Assembly (NCBI GenBank): GCA_963843085.1
Contig: CAWJJG010000002.1
Coordinates: 1-64,000 of the forward strand
DNA from: DASUPK01 sp963843085
GTDB taxonomy: Bacteria; Actinomycetota; Thermoleophilia; Solirubrobacterales; 70-9
DNA length: 64,000 nucleotides
Direction: 5' to 3'
The position numbers and the translations under genes were made by a program. Each line of letters opens with the position of its first letter. Within the stretch, counting starts at the first letter, position 1. Of this stretch, positions 17,302 to 25,826 are shown in pieces. The notes under the pieces were generated by a model. That model was not told where the DNA came from. It was given only the letters and a program-made list of their open reading frames with translations, and searched no databases.

Positions 17302-18809
17302 CGCTCCGCCACCTGAGTCGGAGCGGATTGACGCGAAGCGGCGACCGACGCCGCGGCCGAATGATCAGCCCGGTGCAGGATCAGCCCGGGGTAGAAGGCG
17401 AGGGCGACGATGCACGCGATCAGCGCGGCGATCACGCCGCCGTCCCAGAGACCGACCTCGCGCGATTCGATCCCTTCCGGTTTGCGGTTGTGCATCGCGT
17501 GCTGGTACATGCGCAGCGCGTAGTAGGCGGCCATCGCGATGCCGATCGCGGCGATGAAGGCGAAGACGATCTTCTCCTGGAAGATCCCGTTGAGGATGTA
17601 GAACTCGCCGATGAAGTTGGAGGAGCCGGGGATGGCGAGCAGGGCCATCGTCGCGACCAGGAAGAGCGCGGCGAGCACCGGTGCCCGCATCGCGAGCCCG
17701 CCCATCTTGGTGATGTCATCGGTCCCGGCTCGGGCCACCAGCACGACGGCGATCAGCATCAGCGGCGCGATCACCAGGCCGTGGTTGACCATCTGCAGCA
17801 CCGCGCCGTCGGCGCCGTCGGGGCGCAGGCTGAAGATGCCGAGCGTGATAAAGCCGAGCTGTGCGACCGAGGAGTAGCCGAGAACCAGGCGCGCGCTGGT
17901 CTGCGTGAACGCCATCACCGAGCCGTAGAGGATCGAGGCGACCGCGACGATCAGGATGACCTCCTGGAAGTGCGTGGTCGCGGCGGGGAATATAGGGAGG
18001 ACGATCCGCAGGAATCCGTATGCGCCGACTTTGGAGAGCACCCCTGAGAAGAGGGCCAGCGCGGGGAGCGGCGCCACGCGATAGGCGTCCGGCATCCAGG
18101 CGTGCAGCGGGAAGGCGGGCATCTTCACCAGGAAGGCGGCGGCGAAGAACCAGAAGATCCAGTACTGGCTCCCGGTCCCCAGCGGATGGGCGGCCAGGTA
18201 GGAGATGTTGAAGTTGATCGGCCCGCCGTTGGCGGTGAGGATGCCGGCGGCGATCGCGCCCACCAGCATCAGCAGCGAGCCAACCAGCGTGTAGACGAGC
18301 ATCTTGATCACGGCCGGCTGCGGGCGGATCGGCTCCTCGTCCTCCTCGGGGCGCCCGGGATGCTCGGTCCCCCACGACCCGAACAGGAAGTAGAACGGGA
18401 TCAGCATCAGGTCGAAGAAGAGGACGAAGAGGATCAGGTCCTGGGCGAGGAAGGCGCCCAGCGTCGCTGTCTCGGCGATGCCGAGCATCAGGAACCAGGT
18501 CCTCGACCGCTGCGGGGGGTTGATCGTCGACCACACCGTCGTGGCGAGCCAGAGCACCGAGGTGAGCATCGCGAGGAAGAGGCTGATCCCGTCCACACCG
18601 AGCTGGTAGCGGACGCCGAGCGCCGGGATCCAGCTCTCGTCGACCGTGTGCTGAAGGCCGAGAGACGGATTGAAGCGTGCGACCACGTAGATCATCAGGA
18701 CGAGCCGGGTCACCGCCGTCAGCAGCGGCGGAAGCCAGACGATCCGGCGCGGCATCGCGCATGCGACCAGACCGGCGGCCAGCGGCGCCCAGAGCAGGAT
18801 CTGGATCAC
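17298..18809 (-). CDS. nuoM: NADH-quinone oxidoreductase subunit M
   Basis: 503 residues, antiporter-like proton-translocating membrane subunit. Landmarks: the conserved Glu region in FFDLMLIPFYFLFGSWG, FFAAAFLVKMPAFPLHAWMPDAY with the functional Lys and the Pro/His motif, and YSSVAQLGFITLGIF. GTG start with GAGGAGG 5 nt upstream; the stop overlaps nuoN. The N-terminal half has the usual short 14-helix pattern and no insertions. Confidence 0.96.
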   Translation of the reverse strand: MIQILLWAPLAAGLVACAMPRRIVWLPPLLTAVTRLVLMIYVVARFNPSLGLQHTVDESWIPALGVRYQLGVDGISLFLAMLTSVLWLATTVWSTINPPQRSRTWFLMLGIAETATLGAFLAQDLILFVLFFDLMLIPFYFLFGSWGTEHPGRPEEDEEPIRPQPAVIKMLVYTLVGSLLMLVGAIAAGILTANGGPINFNISYLAAHPLGTGSQYWIFWFFAAAFLVKMPAFPLHAWMPDAYRVAPLPALALFSGVLSKVGAYGFLRIVLPIFPAATTHFQEVILIVAVASILYGSVMAFTQTSARLVLGYSSVAQLGFITLGIFSLRPDGADGAVLQMVNHGLVIAPLMLIAVVLVARAGTDDITKMGGLAMRAPVLAALFLVATMALLAIPGSSNFIGEFYILNGIFQEKIVFAFIAAIGIAMAAYYALRMYQHAMHNRKPEGIESREVGLWDGGVIAALIACIVALAFYPGLILHRADHSAAASVAASRQSAPTQVAER

Positions 18810-18819
18810 GGCAGCCTCC

Positions 18820-20826
18820 TCATGACGCCTGCAGCAGGAAGTAGAGGCCGAGGCCGGCGAAGCCGGCGACCAGGAACAGGGCGTAGGAGCGGAGGTAGCC
18901 GGACTGAGCGCCGCGGACGCCGGCGCCGGCCCCGCGGACCAGGTCCGTCACGCCGACGACCAGGCCCCGGACCACGAAGCGCTCGAAGATCGCATTGGAC
19001 CAGCGGCCGACGGCGAGGACCGGGCGGACGACCAGGATGTCGATCGCCTCGTCGAAGTACCACTTCTTCTCGAGGAAGTCGTGGAGCCAGGGCATGCGCT
19101 TCTGGAGAGCGGCCGTGGTGCCCGGGCGGCGCAGGTAGGCGTAGTAGGCGATCGCGATCCCGAGCACCGAGATCAGGCCGCCGATCAGCAGGCCGTGGTA
19201 GGCGGCGGTGGTGCTCGGCCCCTGCTCGTAGAGGTGGGAGTCGAGGAAGGACCCGTGCAGGAAGCGATGGACGACGTCGTCCACCCCCGGGATCTGGATG
19301 AAGCCGGCGAACAGGGCTCCGAAGCCGAGGATGCTCATCGCGATCTTCATAGGCCAGTTGTCCTCGGCGATGTTGTGTCTCTCTCCGGGGAACCCCACGT
19401 CGGTGTCCTCGGGCTCGCCGGTCGCCGGATTCTGGGGCTCGACGTGCTGGTGGACCCCCTGCTCGAGGTCGCGGGCGACCTCCGACGGCGGCCCGAAGAC
19501 GACCCGGAACCCGATCCGGAAGGCGTAGAACGCGGTCAAGAGCGCGCCGATGTAGCCGCCGATCGTGAAGATCGCATAGAAGCCTCCCCGCCAGGCCGCG
19601 AAGTCGAGAATCTCGTCCTTCGAGAACCACCCCGAGGTCAGCGGGAACGCCGCCAGAGCCAGGGCACCGATGATCATCATCGCCGAGGTGAAGGGCAGCG
19701 ATTTGCGGAAGCCGCCCATCAGGTCGATGTTCTGTCGGTTCGCCATCGCGCCGATCACCGAGCCGGCCGCCATGAAGAGGAGGGCCTTGAAGAAGGCGTG
19801 GGTCATCAGGTGGAAGAGGCCCTCCGAGTAGGCGCCGATCGAGACGCCGACGACCATGTAGCCGATCTGGCTCATGGTCGAGTAGGCGATGATCCGCTTC
19901 AGGTCGGTGACGACGCAGGCGATCGTCGCCGCGATCAACAGCGTCGCCAAGCCGACGAAGGCGGCGATGTCGGCGGCGGTCAGGCCGATCTCGAAGAGGG
20001 GGTGGAAGCGGGCGATCAGATAGACGCCGGCGGTCACCATCGTCGCCGCGTGGATCAGGGCGGAGACGGGTGTTGGGCCCTCCATCGCGTCGGGAAGCCA
20101 GGTGTGGAGCGGGATCTGGGCCGACTTGGCGAAGGCGCCGACCAGCAGGAGGCAGCAGATCGCCACCACGACGCCCTGGTTGGTGTGGAACGTGTCGGGC
20201 GCCTTGCTGAAGATCGAGAGCAGGTCGACCGTCCCAAGGTCCCGGAGGATGAAGAAGGCTGCGAGCACCATCCCCACGTCGCCGATCACGTTGATGACGA
20301 AGGCCTTCATGCCCGCATTCGTCGCCGTCTCGCGCCGGTACCAGAAGCTGATCAGCGCGTAGGAGGCGAATCCGACGAAGGCCCAGCCGACGATCAGCAG
20401 GACCAGGTTGCCGGCGAGGACCAGGAGCAGCATCGAGAAGACGAAGAAGTTGAGATAGGAGAAGAAGCGGTTGAAGCCGCGGTCCGAGGTCATGTAGCTG
20501 ATCGAGTAGAGGTGGATCAGCATCGAGACGCCGCTGACGATCAGGCACATGTAGACCGAGAGCGGGTCAACCAGGATGTTGAGCCGGATGTTGATCCCGG
20601 CTGCGCTCGCGTAGTCGTAGAGCGAGTCGGTGACCTGGCGGTGCTCGACCGGGAGGTCGAGGATCTTGACCAGCATCCCGATCGAGGCGAGGAAGGCGAG
20701 GCCGATCGCCGCGGTCCCGATCCAGCCGGCGCTCCGCCCGGGGAGCTTCCTGTAGAGCAGGCTGATCGCGAGGCTGCCCGCGAGCGGGAAGGCGAGGACC
20801 AGCCAGCCGTAGGACGTCGCGCTCAA
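18820..20826 (-). CDS. nuoL: NADH-quinone oxidoreductase subunit L
   Basis: 668 residues, the largest membrane subunit: antiporter-like core plus a C-terminal lateral helix and anchoring helix. Signatures: HLYSISYM, the GAFAKSAQIPLHTWLPDAMEGPTPVSALIHAATMV region with proton-channel Lys/His, and AYSTMSQIGYM. The C-terminal part (WYFDEAIDILVVRPVLAVGR) is the traverse-helix region. TTG start (L rather than M) about 4 nt beyond the nuoK stop; a GGGG stretch lies 8 nt upstream. Confidence 0.96.
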   Translation of the reverse strand: MSATSYGWLVLAFPLAGSLAISLLYRKLPGRSAGWIGTAAIGLAFLASIGMLVKILDLPVEHRQVTDSLYDYASAAGINIRLNILVDPLSVYMCLIVSGVSMLIHLYSISYMTSDRGFNRFFSYLNFFVFSMLLLVLAGNLVLLIVGWAFVGFASYALISFWYRRETATNAGMKAFVINVIGDVGMVLAAFFILRDLGTVDLLSIFSKAPDTFHTNQGVVVAICCLLLVGAFAKSAQIPLHTWLPDAMEGPTPVSALIHAATMVTAGVYLIARFHPLFEIGLTAADIAAFVGLATLLIAATIACVVTDLKRIIAYSTMSQIGYMVVGVSIGAYSEGLFHLMTHAFFKALLFMAAGSVIGAMANRQNIDLMGGFRKSLPFTSAMMIIGALALAAFPLTSGWFSKDEILDFAAWRGGFYAIFTIGGYIGALLTAFYAFRIGFRVVFGPPSEVARDLEQGVHQHVEPQNPATGEPEDTDVGFPGERHNIAEDNWPMKIAMSILGFGALFAGFIQIPGVDDVVHRFLHGSFLDSHLYEQGPSTTAAYHGLLIGGLISVLGIAIAYYAYLRRPGTTAALQKRMPWLHDFLEKKWYFDEAIDILVVRPVLAVGRWSNAIFERFVVRGLVVGVTDLVRGAGAGVRGAQSGYLRSYALFLVAGFAGLGLYFLLQAS

Positions 20827-20830
20827 GCCG

Positions 20831-21130
20831 CTATCCCCGGAGGCTGCGCAGATCGTCGACGTTGAGCGGAATCCGGCGTCGGTAGGCGGCGACGATGATC
20901 CCGAGGCCGACCACCACCTCGCAGGCGGCGATCACCATCACGATCAGGGCCAACACCTGCCCGTCCTGGTTGCCGAGCGAGCGCGAGAAGGCGAGCAGCG
21001 CCAGGTTGCCGGCGTTCAGCATCAGCTCGAGGCAGAGCAGGATCACCAGCGGACTGCGGCGGAGCAGGACGCCCGCCACGCCCACGGCGAAGATCATGGC
21101 GCTGAGCACCAGGTACCAGGTGATGTCCAC
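20831..21130 (-). CDS. nuoK: NADH-quinone oxidoreductase subunit K
   Basis: 99 residues, three transmembrane helices, the family's standard size. The two buried acidic residues of NuoK are seen in LCLELMLNAGNLAL and MVIAACEVVVGLGI, which form part of the central hydrophilic axis of complex I. GTG start overlapping the nuoJ stop by one base (TAGTG), so translation is coupled. Confidence 0.96.
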   Translation of the reverse strand: MDITWYLVLSAMIFAVGVAGVLLRRSPLVILLCLELMLNAGNLALLAFSRSLGNQDGQVLALIVMVIAACEVVVGLGIIVAAYRRRIPLNVDDLRSLRG

Positions 21131-21756
21131 TAGGCGGTCTCCGTGGGGGCGGGGGAGGGGGGCCCGGCGGGCGACCCTCGGCGGAGTGTCGGGGGCGTCT
21201 CTCCGTTGCTTTCGGCCGCCTCGCCGGGAGTTCCCGCCGGACCTCCCTCCCCCGCCCCATGGCGGCCTGCCAGGACAACGGCGCCTACGGCCGCGATCAG
21301 CAGCAGTAGCGAGGATGCCTCGAACGCGATCAGGAAGCGCTCCAGCAGCAGCTTGCCGATCGCCGACGGGGAGCCGAAGCCCAGCTCCACCGTTGGGCCC
21401 TTGGTGTCGATCGCCTGCAGGCCTGATCCCGTGATCGCGATCGCCAGCTCGACGAAGAGGGCGAGTCCGATGGCCGGCGCGAGGAAGCGCTGGCCCGGGA
21501 TCGGCTCCCAGAGCGGCTCGTCGACGTTGCCGACATAGGCCGCCACGAAGACATAGAGCACCATCACCGCTCCGGCGTAGACGACGATCTGCGCGGCGGC
21601 GAGGAACTCGCCCTGGAGCAGGAGGAAGAGCCCGGCGAGCGAGATCAGGTGGACGATCAGCGCGAGCACGCTGTAGAAGGGATTCCGGAGGGCGATCACC
21701 GCGATCGCGCCTCCCAGGCAGCCGATCGCGCCCAGGAAGAAACAGACGCTCGTCAA
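21130..21756 (-). CDS. nuoJ: NADH-quinone oxidoreductase subunit J
   Basis: 208 residues with five hydrophobic helices; VYAGAVMVLYVFV is the helix-3 pi-bulge motif of NuoJ. The C-terminal ~45 residues (Gly/Glu/Pro-rich, from about residue 165) extend beyond the membrane domain and are longer than in the E. coli protein. TTG start with AGGAGG 8 nt upstream; 34 nt separate it from nuoI, the widest internal gap of the operon. Confidence 0.95.
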   Translation of the reverse strand: MTSVCFFLGAIGCLGGAIAVIALRNPFYSVLALIVHLISLAGLFLLLQGEFLAAAQIVVYAGAVMVLYVFVAAYVGNVDEPLWEPIPGQRFLAPAIGLALFVELAIAITGSGLQAIDTKGPTVELGFGSPSAIGKLLLERFLIAFEASSLLLLIAAVGAVVLAGRHGAGEGGPAGTPGEAAESNGETPPTLRRGSPAGPPSPAPTETA

Positions 21757-21790
21757 GAGCGGCCTCCTCCGCTTCGCGTCCGGGGGCCGC

Positions 21791-22369
21791 TCACTCGCCC
21801 TCGCTCCTCAGCGGCGTGCGGTCGATCGGCTCGGCGAGCAGCATCTCCTTCGTGAAGATCAGGTCCGAGCGGTTGTAGTCGGACATCTCGTAGTCGTGGC
21901 CCATCGTGATCGCGTCGAAGGGGCACGCGACCTCGCAGTAGCCGCAGAAGATGCAGCGGGAGAGGTTGATCTCGTAGACCTCGGCGTAGCGCTCGCCGGC
22001 GGACACGCGGTGCTCAGGATCGTTCTCGTAGGCCACCACCCGGATGCAGTCGGCTGGGCAGGCGGCGGCGCAGAGCGAGCAGCCGACGCACTTCTCGAGC
22101 CCGGAGTCCTCGAAGCGGTGGAGCTTGTGGCGGCCCCGGAAGCGCTGGTAGACCGGCGTCTTCTCCTCCGGGTACTGGATGGTCACGGTGCCCTCGAGCA
22201 CCCGGCCGAAGGTGGTGCGCAGCCCGCGCAGGGTCTCGCCGAAGGCGCGATAGGCGCCGCCTGCGCCGCCGGGCTCGGGGCCGCGCTGGACCGAGATCAC
22301 ATCCTCGTGATTCTCCAGGTAGGGGAACTCGCTCCAGTCGGTCTTGTCGGTGTTGAGCTTCGCCTGCAT
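21791..22369 (-). CDS. nuoI: NADH-quinone oxidoreductase subunit I
   Basis: 192 residues, peripheral-arm subunit holding clusters N6a and N6b. Two 8Fe ferredoxin motifs are intact: CVGCSLCAAACPADC and CIFCGYCEVACPFDA. An N-terminal amphipathic region (FGETLRGLRTTFGRVLEGTVT) would dock on the membrane. The ATG overlaps the nuoH stop (TGATG). Confidence 0.96.
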   Translation of the reverse strand: MQAKLNTDKTDWSEFPYLENHEDVISVQRGPEPGGAGGAYRAFGETLRGLRTTFGRVLEGTVTIQYPEEKTPVYQRFRGRHKLHRFEDSGLEKCVGCSLCAAACPADCIRVVAYENDPEHRVSAGERYAEVYEINLSRCIFCGYCEVACPFDAITMGHDYEMSDYNRSDLIFTKEMLLAEPIDRTPLRSEGE

Positions 22370-23379
22370 CAGCTCACCGTCACGATCACCGCGGTGGCCA
22401 GCACGTTCAGGGTCGCCAGGGGCAGCATCACCTTCCAGCCGAGCGCCATGAGCTGGTCGTAGCGGAGGCGGGGGAGCGTGGCCCGGATCCAGATGAAGAA
22501 GCAGACGAGGGTCAGCGTCTTGGCCACCATCCAGACCGGGTCGAGCCAGCCGGGGCCGGGGCCCATCCAGCCTCCTAGGAAGAAGGTGACCGCGATCCCT
22601 GAGACGACGAAGATCTCCAGGTACTCGGCGAGCAGGTAGGAGCCGAAGCGCATCCCGCCGTACTCGGTCATGAACCCCTGCACCAGCTCGGCATCGGCCT
22701 CCGGCAGGTCGAAGGGCGCTCGGTTGGTCTCGGCGAAGCCGGCGACCATGAAGATCAGGAAGCCGACGATCTGGGGGACGATGTTCCAGATCTCGCCCTG
22801 CGCGTCGACGATGTGGGTGAGCGACAGGGAGCCGGTCATCATCACGACGCCGAGCAGCGACAGGCCCATCGAGACCTCGTAGGAGATCAGCTGCGCCGCC
22901 GAGCGCATCGCGCCGAGGAAGCTGTACTTCGAGCCCGAGGACCAGCCGGCCAGCAGCAGGCCGTAGAACGACAGTGACCCAAAGGCGAAGAAGTAGAGGA
23001 CGCCGATCGATACGTCGATTCCGTACAGCCCGATCCCGTCCTGGACGTTGCCGAATGGCAGGATCGCCAGGGTGACGATGCCCGAGAAGATCACGATTGC
23101 CGGGGCGATCGCGAAGAGCAGCGGGACAGCCGCATCCGGCCGGAACATCTCCTTGCCGGCGAGCTTCACGATGTCCGCCAGCGGCTGGACGAGACCGGCC
23201 GGGCCGACGCGGTTCGGCCCGTAGCGGTTCTGGAAGCGGCCGATCAGCTTGCGCTCGACGACAGTCAGGACCGGGACGATCATGAAGACGCCCAGGAAGA
23301 TCACGATCGACTTGACCACCATCACCCAGGTCGCCTCGACGTAGTCGACCTGCGCCAGAGGGATCAGCGGAAGGCTCAT
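22369..23379 (-). CDS. nuoH: NADH-quinone oxidoreductase subunit H
   Basis: 336 residues, about eight membrane helices. NuoH contributes to the quinone chamber. Landmarks: VVERKLIGRFQNRYGPNRVGP in the N-terminal third, and AETNRAPFDLPEADAELVQGF with the acidic residues of the E-channel. The ATG overlaps the nuoG stop (ATGA). Confidence 0.96.
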   Translation of the reverse strand: MSLPLIPLAQVDYVEATWVMVVKSIVIFLGVFMIVPVLTVVERKLIGRFQNRYGPNRVGPAGLVQPLADIVKLAGKEMFRPDAAVPLLFAIAPAIVIFSGIVTLAILPFGNVQDGIGLYGIDVSIGVLYFFAFGSLSFYGLLLAGWSSGSKYSFLGAMRSAAQLISYEVSMGLSLLGVVMMTGSLSLTHIVDAQGEIWNIVPQIVGFLIFMVAGFAETNRAPFDLPEADAELVQGFMTEYGGMRFGSYLLAEYLEIFVVSGIAVTFFLGGWMGPGPGWLDPVWMVAKTLTLVCFFIWIRATLPRLRYDQLMALGWKVMLPLATLNVLATAVIVTVS

Positions 23380-25826
23380 CGCTTCGTCACCCGAATTCGC
23401 CGGGGAACGCCGTTGGTCAGCAAGTTGCCGTTCGCGTCGTCGGTGCCCTCGATCAGGAACGCGGCGCCCCGCGCCATCCGGTCGCGAATCGCGACCGTCG
23501 CCTCGACGCTGTGCCCGTTGACGGCAACGGTGACTGCGTCGCCGTTGCCCACCTCAAGAGCCGCGGCGTCCTTGGCCGCCAATTCGAGCTTCTGCTTCGG
23601 CATCAGGAACCGCAGCGCCGGATTGCGCTTGGTGACGTCGGCCGCCCAGAGGTCGCGGTAGGTACCTAGGACCAAGCCGTCGTCCTCATCCCGCTCCATT
23701 AAGGGGTCAGACCCCTTAATGAAGGGGTCTGACCCCGAAGTCGGTGGGGTCCACGACTGACCCGGGTCCCTATCTCCCCAGCGCAACCCCGTGCCGCCGA
23801 TCTCCTCGTAGGTGATCGAGTCGTAGAAGGGCACTTCCTGCGAGACGGCGTCGAAGACCTCTGCTGGTGACTCAGGTGTCAGGTCGCCGCCGAGCTCGGC
23901 GGCCACGGCGGCCAGGAAGCGCCAGCCGGGGATCATGCCCTCGGGGAGGGGGACGTTGCGGCGCAGACGCTGGAGGCGGCCCTCCGGGTGGGTGACCGTG
24001 CCCTCCTTCTCCGCGAAGGTCTCGGCCGGAATCACGAGGTTGGCGAGCCGGGTCGACTCGTCGTCGAAGCCCGAGATGGAAACCACGAAGCTGGCGGCCA
24101 GTGCCTGCTTCCAGCCGTCGGCGTCCGGATGGGTGCGGACGGGGTCAGCGTTCACCAGCAGAGTGGCGCCGAGCTCGTGAGCGGCCAGGCCCTCCTTGAT
24201 GCCCGCGCTGTCGCGACCGGAGTCGATCGGCTCCAGGCCGGGCTTCGCTCCGGGCAGGCAGCCGACCTCGCGGAGGCCTCGGCCGTTCGACTCCTCGGGG
24301 ACCTCGAGCAGGCCCGGTCCGATGCGCTGGTGCATCTCCAGCGCTCGGGCGCAGGCGTGAAGGGCCTCGACCGCGCCCGGCTGCCGCCAGAGGCGCTCGC
24401 CCCAGACGATCGTCTGGTCGGGAGCGTCGCGCAGGATCTCCGCGACAGCCGCGGCCTCCTTCTCGAAGGTGCCCTCGGTGTCGTAGCCGTCGGCGCCGAG
24501 CGCTCCGGCCAGCGCGCGGACGAAGCTCGCCGCACCGCCCGGCAGGTAGCGAATGGCCTCGGCCGCGCCTCCGTCGAGCGTGGTGGGCCGCTCGGAGGCC
24601 ACCATCAGCCTGGCGTTGCTGCGCCGCACCGCCTTGCGGATCCGCAGGTCGAGGATCGGCATCTCGTGCAGCGGGTCGGCTCCGATCACGAGGATCGCGT
24701 CCGCGTGGTCGAGGTCGGAGATCTTCGAACCGAGCTCGGGGCGCGAGAGCTCGCCCAGCAGGGCGGCGTCGATCGGGCTTGCGGAGCAGTCGACGTTGGA
24801 CGAGCCGGCGCCGCGGAGGATCCTCTGGACCAGCCAGCCCTCCTCGTTGGAGGTGCCGCCTCCGACCAGCGCGGCCGCCTTCTCGCCCGCGCCGCGGATC
24901 GCGTCGGCGGTCCGCTTGACGGCGTCGTCCCAGGAGATCGGACTGAGGCTGCCGTCGCCCGCGCGGATCATCGGCCGGTGGATCCGCTCCTCCGAGTTGA
25001 ACATCTGGAAGCCGTAGCGCCCCTTGTCGCAGAGCCAGCCGTCGTCGACCTCGGCGTTGTCGCGGGCCAGCACGCGCAGGACACGCTCGTCGCGGACCGT
25101 GAACTTGACGTTGCACTGGCTCGGGCAGAGGGTGCAGATCGACCCCGCGTCCTCGATGTCCCAGGGGCGCGCGCGGAAGCGGTAGGTGTAGTTGGTCAGC
25201 GCGCCGACCGGGCAGAGCTCAGTGATGTTGCCGTGGAACGGGGCGATGTAGGGCCGCTCGTCGAAGGTGCCGACGAAGGTCTTGTCGCCGCGCTCGAGCA
25301 GCTGGAGCTGCTCGTCCTCGGCCACCTCCTGGCTGAAGCGGACGCACCGGTAGCAGAGGATGCAGCGCTCGCGATCGATCGCCACGAGCGGGGAGAGCTC
25401 CAGCGGCTTCTGGAAGTGCCGCTTCGGATCCGTGAAGCGGCTCTTGCCGGGGCCCCAGCCCATCGAGATGTCCTGGAGCGGGCACTCGCCGCCCTTGTCG
25501 CACACGGGGCAGTCGAGCGGGTGGTTGACCAGCAGGAACTCGACGACCGCGTTCTGGGCCTCCTTGACCCGGTCGGTCTGGGTGTAGACAACCATGCCGT
25601 CCCGGATCGGGGTCGAGCAGGAGGTCTGCAGCTTCGGCATGCCCTCGATCTCGACGAGGCACATGCGGCAGGCGCCGACCGGATCCCCGAGCTTCGGCTC
25701 GTAACAGAAGACCGGGATCTCGATGTCGCCCATCTTGGCGGCGTCGTGGAGCATCGTTCCCTCGGGCGCGGTCACCTCCCGTCCGTCGACCACCAGCGAG
25801 ACGTGGTTGCGGATCTGCCGGGTCAC
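23376..25826 (-). CDS. nuoG: NADH-quinone oxidoreductase subunit G
   Basis: 816 residues from the GTG at 25826, which overlaps the nuoF stop (GTGA). It carries the N-terminal 2Fe-2S ferredoxin (CYEP, GACRMC, then a third Cys), the His/Cys-ligated N5 region HPLDCPVCDKGGECPLQD, 4Fe-4S motifs CILCYRC and CTLCPSQC, then a molybdopterin-oxidoreductase-like domain. In the C-terminal third, a short segment with the peptide GSDP repeated twice is encoded by a palindromic element at 23697-23736. It sits in a Ser/Pro-rich linker before the final beta-barrel domain, and the frame is kept. Confidence 0.95.
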   Translation of the reverse strand: MTRQIRNHVSLVVDGREVTAPEGTMLHDAAKMGDIEIPVFCYEPKLGDPVGACRMCLVEIEGMPKLQTSCSTPIRDGMVVYTQTDRVKEAQNAVVEFLLVNHPLDCPVCDKGGECPLQDISMGWGPGKSRFTDPKRHFQKPLELSPLVAIDRERCILCYRCVRFSQEVAEDEQLQLLERGDKTFVGTFDERPYIAPFHGNITELCPVGALTNYTYRFRARPWDIEDAGSICTLCPSQCNVKFTVRDERVLRVLARDNAEVDDGWLCDKGRYGFQMFNSEERIHRPMIRAGDGSLSPISWDDAVKRTADAIRGAGEKAAALVGGGTSNEEGWLVQRILRGAGSSNVDCSASPIDAALLGELSRPELGSKISDLDHADAILVIGADPLHEMPILDLRIRKAVRRSNARLMVASERPTTLDGGAAEAIRYLPGGAASFVRALAGALGADGYDTEGTFEKEAAAVAEILRDAPDQTIVWGERLWRQPGAVEALHACARALEMHQRIGPGLLEVPEESNGRGLREVGCLPGAKPGLEPIDSGRDSAGIKEGLAAHELGATLLVNADPVRTHPDADGWKQALAASFVVSISGFDDESTRLANLVIPAETFAEKEGTVTHPEGRLQRLRRNVPLPEGMIPGWRFLAAVAAELGGDLTPESPAEVFDAVSQEVPFYDSITYEEIGGTGLRWGDRDPGQSWTPPTSGSDPFIKGSDPLMERDEDDGLVLGTYRDLWAADVTKRNPALRFLMPKQKLELAAKDAAALEVGNGDAVTVAVNGHSVEATVAIRDRMARGAAFLIEGTDDANGNLLTNGVPRRIRVTKR
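23697..23736. repeat. REP-like double palindrome inserted in frame in nuoG
   Basis: A 25-nt perfect palindrome (23697-23721, core GGGGTCAGACCCC) is followed by a second dyad (23724-23736, GGGGTCTGACCCC). Together they also form a hairpin with 11-bp arms and a 4-nt loop (23707-23732). It is AT/GC-patterned unlike the surrounding coding sequence. It lies in the nuoG linker and adds about 13 codons without a stop or shift. Confidence 0.75.

Noticed and set aside
19081..20865. Long plus-strand reading frame opposite nuoL
   Set aside because: Composition dominated by Glu/Asp/Arg/Gly with no recognisable motif; nuoL is unambiguous on the other strand.
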